The notes below the pieces were generated by a model. It was given only the letters and a program-made list of their open reading frames with translations, was not told where the DNA came from and ran no database searches. Below, in pieces: positions 33,123 through 37,207 of a DNA stretch of 37,207 bases. Source of the DNA: JAXMAF01 sp046350555 (GTDB taxonomy: Bacteria > Planctomycetota > Phycisphaerae > Phycisphaerales > SM1A02); contig JAXMAF010000038.1 of NCBI GenBank assembly GCA_046350555.1, forward strand, positions 1 to 37,207, in the 5' to 3' direction. The position numbers were made by a program, and so were the translations under genes. The number at the start of each line of letters is the position of its first letter. Within the stretch, counting starts at the first letter, position 1.

Positions 33123-33152
33123 CACCATCGCCGGGCGACCCCCCCCAACCGC

Positions 33153-33182
33153 TGGCATCCAACCCGCTCCCCCGGCGACAAT
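33153..33182 (+). promoter_or_regulatory. Possible leaderless promoter of the prolyl oligopeptidase gene
   Basis: TGGCAT (33153-33158), 18-base spacer, GACAAT (33177-33182), then six bases to the ATG at 33189. There is no Shine-Dalgarno sequence. The geometry matches the other leaderless candidates, but both hexamers are weak. Confidence 0.35.
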
Positions 33183-33188
33183 CACCCC

Positions 33189-35399
33189 ATGCTCATCCTC
33201 CTCCCGCCTCTCCTCTGCATGGCATGGCCCGCGCCGCCCGCGCCGCCGGAGACGCCGCGCCAACCGACCTCGACGACCTACCACGGCGTCGCGGTGAACG
33301 ACGACTACCAGTGGCTCGAGGCGCCCGACGCCGCGACCAAGACCGCGGCGAAGGCGTGGAGCGATGCGCAGAACGCCTACGCCCGCGGCGCGCTCGACGC
33401 CCTGCCGCAGATGGGGCCGTTGCGCGAGCGGTTGCGCCAGCTCCAGGCGTCCGACTCGGTGCGCTACGGCGCGTTCGTCGCCCGTGGCGACACCCTCTTC
33501 GCGCTCAAGCGCCAGCCGCCGAAGCAGCAGGCGTTTCTCGTCGCGATGCCGCGCAGCGTGCTCGACGTGCGCGACGCGATGGACGGCGCGCTGCCCGAGC
33601 GGGTCATCGTCGATCCCGAGACGCTGAGCGCCGACAAGACCACGCGCATCGACTTCTTCGTCCCGTCGCGCGATGGCAGGCTCGTGGCGGTGTGCCTCTC
33701 CGATCGTGGCACCGAATCGGGCGATGTGCACGTGTACGACGTCGCCACGGGCAAGCCGCTGGCCGACGTCATCCCGCGCGTCAACGGCGGCACCGCGGGC
33801 GGCAGCGTCGCGTGGAACGCCGATGGCACGGGCTTCTTCTACACGCGCTATCCGCGCGCCGGCGAACGGCCCGAGGACGATCTCGGCTTCTTCCAGCAGG
33901 TCTGGTTTCACGCCCTGGGGACGCCGACCGAGCAGGATCGCTACGAGATCGGCAAGGAGTTTCCGCGCATCGCCGAGGTGGAGCTCTTCCCGAGCCCCGA
34001 CGGCAGCTTCCTCGTCGCGCGGGTGGCCAACGGCGACGGCGGCGAGTTCGAGGTCCATCTGCGGCGCGCGGACGGCCGCTGGGAGCGCGTGAGCGCCTTC
34101 GCCGACGAGGTGATCGACGCGGGCTTCTCGCCCGACAACATGCTCTACCTGCTCTCGCGCAAGGGCGCGCCGCGCGGACGCCTGCTGCGCGTCAGCGCCG
34201 CCGATCCGCAGCCGGGCACGCCGGTCGAGGTCGTCCCGCAATCGGACGGCGTGATCGAGTCGTTCCTTGTCACGCCGACGCGCATCTTCGTGAGCGAGCT
34301 GGTCGGCGGACCGAGCCGCGTGCGCGTCTTCGAGCGAGCCGCGACGGGCCCGGCGTCGCCCGCCGTCACCGCGCCGATCGAGGTCGCGCTGCCCGCCGCC
34401 GTCGCCGCGGGAAGCTTCGTGCGGCTCGAAGGCGGCGCGCCGGACGATGCCCTCATGCACGTCGCGAGCTTCGTCCAGCCGGCGCGATGGCTGCGCGTGC
34501 ACCGCGATGGCACCACCACCGCCACGCCGTTCGTGGAGCGCACGCCGGCGGACTTCAGCGCGGTGGAGGTCGTCCGCGACTTCGCGACCGCCGCCGACGG
34601 CACCAAGCTCCCGATCACCATCCTCCAGAAGCGCGGCACGCCGCGCGACGGCAACAATCCGACGGTCATCTACGGCTACGGCGGCTACGGCGTGTCCCTC
34701 ACGCCGGAGCTCGATCCGAGCATCCTGCCGTGGCTCGAGCGCGGCGGCGTCTACGCGATCGCCAACGTGCGCGGAGGCGGCGAGTTCGGCGAGCAATGGC
34801 ATCGCGCCGGAAGCCTGTTGCACAAGCAGACCGTCTTCGACGACTTCGCCGCGTGCGCCAAGCACCTCGTCGACACGAAGGTGACCGGACCAGGCCGGCT
34901 CGGCGCCATGGGTGGCAGCAACGGCGGACTGCTCATGGGGGCGATGATCGTGCAGCATCCGGAGCTCTTCCGCGCCATCGTGTCGTTCGTCGGCATCTAC
35001 GACATGCTCCGCGTGGAGCGCGGCGCGAACGGGCAGTTCAACATCACCGAGTTCGGCACCGTCGCCGATCCGGCGCAGTTCGAGGCCCTTCTCGCCTACT
35101 CGCCGCTGCACAACGTGAAGGACGGGACGGCCTATCCGGCGGTGCTCATGCTCACCGGCGACAACGACCCGCGCGTCGAGCCGTGGCACTCGCGCAAGAT
35201 GGTCGCGCGGCTCCAGGCGGCGTCGACCTCGGGGCGGCCCATCCTGCTGCGCACGAGCGGAAGCTCGGGGCACGGGGCGTCGAACCTCGACGAGCGGATT
35301 GCCCAGGACGCGGATGCGTGGGCGTTCCTGGCGCAGGAGCTGGGGATGACACGCGTCCCGGTTGATCCGCGCTCACCACCCAACCCAACTCCGCCGTGA
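33189..35399 (+). CDS. Prolyl oligopeptidase (family S9A), secreted
   Basis: 736 residues. A signal peptide of about 17 residues is followed by the N-terminal S9A segment YHGVAVNDDYQWLEAPD, a seven-bladed beta-propeller (about 75-430) and the alpha/beta-hydrolase domain. Catalytic Ser577 lies in AMGGSNGGLL, the acid in LTGDNDPRVEPWHS (Asp660) and His695 in SSGHG. NVRGGGEFGEQWHRAG is the family's pre-serine segment. It cleaves short peptides after proline. The last ~20 residues are Pro-rich and beyond the fold; they overlap copy B of the dispersed repeat. Export suggests periplasmic peptide use. Confidence 0.93.
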   Translation: MLILLPPLLCMAWPAPPAPPETPRQPTSTTYHGVAVNDDYQWLEAPDAATKTAAKAWSDAQNAYARGALDALPQMGPLRERLRQLQASDSVRYGAFVARGDTLFALKRQPPKQQAFLVAMPRSVLDVRDAMDGALPERVIVDPETLSADKTTRIDFFVPSRDGRLVAVCLSDRGTESGDVHVYDVATGKPLADVIPRVNGGTAGGSVAWNADGTGFFYTRYPRAGERPEDDLGFFQQVWFHALGTPTEQDRYEIGKEFPRIAEVELFPSPDGSFLVARVANGDGGEFEVHLRRADGRWERVSAFADEVIDAGFSPDNMLYLLSRKGAPRGRLLRVSAADPQPGTPVEVVPQSDGVIESFLVTPTRIFVSELVGGPSRVRVFERAATGPASPAVTAPIEVALPAAVAAGSFVRLEGGAPDDALMHVASFVQPARWLRVHRDGTTTATPFVERTPADFSAVEVVRDFATAADGTKLPITILQKRGTPRDGNNPTVIYGYGGYGVSLTPELDPSILPWLERGGVYAIANVRGGGEFGEQWHRAGSLLHKQTVFDDFAACAKHLVDTKVTGPGRLGAMGGSNGGLLMGAMIVQHPELFRAIVSFVGIYDMLRVERGANGQFNITEFGTVADPAQFEALLAYSPLHNVKDGTAYPAVLMLTGDNDPRVEPWHSRKMVARLQAASTSGRPILLRTSGSSGHGASNLDERIAQDADAWAFLAQELGMTRVPVDPRSPPNPTPP
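35351..35396 (-). repeat. 46-bp dispersed repeat, copy B
   Basis: The reverse complement matches 1796-1841 at 37 of 46 positions without gaps. This copy overlaps the last codons of the prolyl oligopeptidase gene, where the protein tail is not part of the conserved fold. Confidence 0.6.
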
Positions 35400-35599
35400 G
35401 AGGCCGCTGCGGGCGATGGGTCGGACGCATAGAGGTCTCCTGGAGTCCGCATGAGTCGAACGTCGGATGCGCGCACCGGTCGATGCCCGCGCGCCGTGCA
35501 CCGGCGGGCGATCGGTGGGTCCGAGAGCGTCACTTCGACGACCACACGCGCCTGCGGCGCCGGCCCTTCGTCGTCCACGCTCGAGCACGAACAAGGGGC

Positions 35600-35627
35600 T
35601 GGACGTGCCGGTCGAAGCCGGTATTCA
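35600..35627 (+). promoter_or_regulatory. Possible promoter of the dockerin protein gene
   Basis: TGGACG (35600-35605), 16-base spacer, TATTCA (35622-35627), with the ATG eight bases further on. No Shine-Dalgarno sequence precedes the ATG, so a very short or absent leader is implied. The remaining 35400-35599 has no recognisable feature beyond the edge of the dispersed repeat. Confidence 0.35.
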
Positions 35628-35635
35628 ATGTCGGC

Positions 35636-36514
35636 ATGAGCCACAACCCTGGATGCGTCGTTGTTCCGTCGCGCTCGTCGTCGGCGCTGGTCGCGGGCCT
35701 CTTCGCGGCGCTGGTCGGTTCGGTCGCGGTCGCCGCCGAGACCTTCTCCGAGGGGACCTTCGATCCGGGCAGCTTCTCGAGCGTCGTCGTTCAGGGAGGG
35801 CTGGGCGGCGCTTCGATGTTGATCCAGGATCCCAACGGCGGGAATCCCGGGCCGTACCTCCTCGTCCAGCACACGCTTCCGGCGGGCGCGCCATCCGGTG
35901 GGTTCTGCGCCAACTGGGTCTGGTCGTTCGTCTTCATCGACGGCGCGTCGGTCGATCCCGGCGCGCTGGGCGGCATCGTCGCCGTCGACTTCGCGCTGGA
36001 CAGCAAGCCCACGGGTGGGACCGCGCCCCTCATCGTTCAAAGCCAGCTGCCTGCCTTGCGCCAGGATGGTCGGATCTACATCGGGATCGGCGGCACCGGA
36101 GTCACTCCAACGGTGCCCGGCTGGTCGACCACCGCGATCGCGAACCTGGGCGCCGCGTCGTTCTTCGAGATGATCAACGCTCCGCCGTGCGACTTCACCG
36201 GACCGGGCCACCCCGACTTCTCGCCGGGTGGAGCGTTGATCGAGCTGGGCTTCGCCCGCGGCAACTCCACGGCGTTTGGCGGCAACGCGGAGCCGTACTC
36301 CGTGATGATCGGGGCCGACGCGTGGTCGATGACCGTGCACACGTGCGTTGCCGACCTCAGCCAGGACGGGAGCGTGGATGGCGCCGACCTTGGGCTCCTG
36401 CTCGCCAACTGGGGCAACGCCGGCGCGGGCGATCTCGATGGAAACGGTGCGGTCGACGGCGCGGACCTGGGCGTGCTGCTCAGCGCGTGGGGACCCTGCC
36501 CGGTCGGGCCATGA
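35636..36514 (+). CDS. Secreted protein with C-terminal GC-type dockerin repeats
   Basis: 292 residues. A signal peptide ends near residue 34 (GSVAVAAET). A beta-rich domain of about 200 residues with no recognised family follows: SEGTFDPGSFSSVVVQGG opens it and FARGNSTAFGGNAEPYSVMIG closes it. The pattern resembles lectin-like or choice-of-anchor extracellular domains of Planctomycetes. The last ~60 residues are two calcium-loop repeats, LSQDGSVDGADLGLLLANWG and LDGNGAVDGADLGVLLSAWG, ending in GPCP like the CHRD protein at 10678-11664. These repeats may bind Ca2+ or act as a sorting or anchoring module. No cohesin gene is in the window. Confidence 0.82.
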   Translation: MSHNPGCVVVPSRSSSALVAGLFAALVGSVAVAAETFSEGTFDPGSFSSVVVQGGLGGASMLIQDPNGGNPGPYLLVQHTLPAGAPSGGFCANWVWSFVFIDGASVDPGALGGIVAVDFALDSKPTGGTAPLIVQSQLPALRQDGRIYIGIGGTGVTPTVPGWSTTAIANLGAASFFEMINAPPCDFTGPGHPDFSPGGALIELGFARGNSTAFGGNAEPYSVMIGADAWSMTVHTCVADLSQDGSVDGADLGLLLANWGNAGAGDLDGNGAVDGADLGVLLSAWGPCPVGP

Positions 36515-36572
36515 CGCGCCCGCGGGCGGTCTCCGGCATCTCCCGCGAAGGCCGGGGACGCCTCGCGTCGAT

Positions 36573-37004
36573 TCACCCATCCGCCCGCGTGCGCAGGAGC
36601 AGCACCGGGATGTCCGTGCGGTGCCGGACGCTCGAGGCCACGCTGCCGAGGAGGAGATCCTTGATGACGCCGTGGCCGTGCGTGGACATCGCGATGAGAT
36701 CGCATCCCTCGCGCTCCGCCACCTCGAGGATCCGCCTGGTCGGTTCGCCGCAGGCGAGGTACGTGGCGACCTCGAACCCTTCCTGCTCGAGCTCGCGCTT
36801 GCGCCGGTCGAGATAGGCGCGGTCGGCGCGGATCTCCTCGGAGTCCTGGAGATCGAGCTGTTCCTGGTAGCGCGCCACGAATCCGTCGGCGACATGCACC
36901 AGCAGCAGGCGCGAGCCGTGCAGCCGCGCCAGCGGGCGGATGTGGGCCAGGATCGCCTCGTCGGCCGGCGAATGCTCGAGGGGAATCAGGATCGTGCGGT
37001 ACAT
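36573..37004 (-). CDS. Universal stress protein (UspA family)
   Basis: 143 residues, the standard single-domain Usp length. It opens with MYRTILIPLEHSPADEAIL, has RLLLVHVADGF as the second strand, and ends with LIAMSTHGHGVIKDLLLGSVASSVRHRTDIPVLLLR. That last segment carries the G-x2-G-x9-G-S nucleotide-binding pattern of ATP-binding Usps. Such proteins help survival under stress, often through a transporter or kinase partner. The next gene upstream on this strand is an Nramp-type metal transporter, 49 bases away, so the two may be co-regulated. No clear -10 or Shine-Dalgarno sequence was seen before ATG 37004. Confidence 0.92.
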   Translation of the reverse strand: MYRTILIPLEHSPADEAILAHIRPLARLHGSRLLLVHVADGFVARYQEQLDLQDSEEIRADRAYLDRRKRELEQEGFEVATYLACGEPTRRILEVAEREGCDLIAMSTHGHGVIKDLLLGSVASSVRHRTDIPVLLLRTRADG

Positions 37005-37053
37005 GCGGTGCCGAGAAGGATCGTGGCGACGGGCGAATGGCGCCGGGCGACGT

Positions 37054-37207
37054 TCAGCCCGAGATCCACTCGCCGAAGGTCTGGACAAGAAGATACAGGT
37101 TCAGGACGACGATGATCGCGGTGACCAGCCACGCCAGCGCGGCGAGCCATCGGGCGTTCGCGAACCGGCCCATCTTGCGGCGGTCGCCCGTGAACCAGAC
37201 GAGAGGA
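37054..37207 (-). CDS. Nramp-family divalent metal transporter, C-terminal fragment (runs off the window)
   Basis: Only the last ~51 codons are present. The minus strand reads ...LVWFTGDRRKMGRF and then ARWLAALAWLVTAIIVVLNLYLL before ending in VQTFGEWISG. A basic MG-x-F segment followed by a last helix ending in LNLYLLVQTF is typical of the C-terminus of MntH/Nramp transporters, which import Mn2+ or Fe2+ with protons. The rest of the gene lies outside the window. The identification rests on this short segment and on the neighbouring universal stress gene, a common arrangement with such transporters. Confidence 0.65.
   Translation of the reverse strand, partial: PLVWFTGDRRKMGRFANARWLAALAWLVTAIIVVLNLYLLVQTFGEWISG

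Noticed and set aside
36573..37207. Universal stress domain as part of one fused transporter protein
   Set aside because: A stop codon at 37054-37056 and a separate ATG at 37004 show two genes.
1..37207. tRNA, rRNA, integrase, phage or conjugation genes
   Set aside because: None was recognised on either strand. Gene content is housekeeping and envelope-related, so no mobile element is called.

Overview
The window is a GC-rich chromosomal segment, most likely from a Phycisphaerae-like planctomycete. Two secreted proteins end in the paired GC-type dockerin motif (D-x-NGDG-x-VDGADLG-x-LL-x-x-WG) that is abundant in that class. A double DUF1080 protein, an LPS-core gene group and CHRD and EcsC-family proteins fit the same lineage. 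No rRNA, tRNA, CRISPR array, integrase, phage gene or complete insertion sequence was seen. This looks like ordinary chromosome, not a mobile island, and the assignment rests on gene content only.

Layout. 1-5.5 kb: a secreted protein with a haem-like C-x4-CH motif, a large lipoprotein gene broken by three frameshifts, a small membrane protein and an NrnA-type DHH phosphoesterase. 5.6-8.2 kb (minus): a heavy-metal-binding lipoprotein, an isochorismatase-like hydrolase and adenylosuccinate lyase. 8.2-11.7 kb: an ECF sigma factor with its membrane anti-sigma partner, facing a secreted CHRD/dockerin protein. 11.9-16.3 kb: PlsY, then an LPS-core group (WaaE-like glycosyltransferase, KdkA/WaaP-like kinase, heavily frameshifted heptosyltransferase, GmhB-like phosphatase) and a small unknown gene. 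16.4-20.8 kb: phosphofructokinase, an EamA exporter, an EcsC-family protein, an FkbM methyltransferase and a zinc-ribbon membrane protein. 20.9-24.4 kb: a double DUF1080 protein, a pseudo-receiver with a basic tail, DUF3052 and a small membrane protein. 24.6-29.6 kb (minus): cobalamin-dependent methionine synthase and a type II NADH dehydrogenase. 29.9-32.2 kb: an OmpR-type two-component system. 32.4-37.2 kb: an acetyltransferase, prolyl oligopeptidase, a second dockerin protein, a universal stress protein and the C-terminus of an Nramp metal transporter.

Themes. The clearest functional group is envelope construction: PlsY for phospholipid, and heptose phosphatase, heptosyltransferase, core glycosyltransferase and core kinase for LPS. 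Three regulatory modules are visible: sigma/anti-sigma, response regulator/kinase, and a palindrome abutting a near-consensus metH promoter. About ten genes have a TANNNT-like -10 hexamer only 5-7 bases before the start codon and no Shine-Dalgarno sequence, suggesting widespread leaderless transcription. Only a few genes have a good Shine-Dalgarno sequence.

Cautions. At least four genes carry indels that break otherwise well-conserved proteins: the lipoprotein, the heptosyltransferase, metH and NDH-2. Compensating indel pairs and homopolymer positions make sequencing or assembly error the simplest explanation. Short tandem repeats with units of 7, 8, 9, 9, 12 and 58 bp sit beside gene ends. 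I found no gene cluster that is clearly a new defence, metabolic or mobile system. The most novel signals are regulatory and structural: the leaderless pattern, the metH operator, a 46-bp repeat present in two inverted copies, and a structured repeat upstream of DUF3052.
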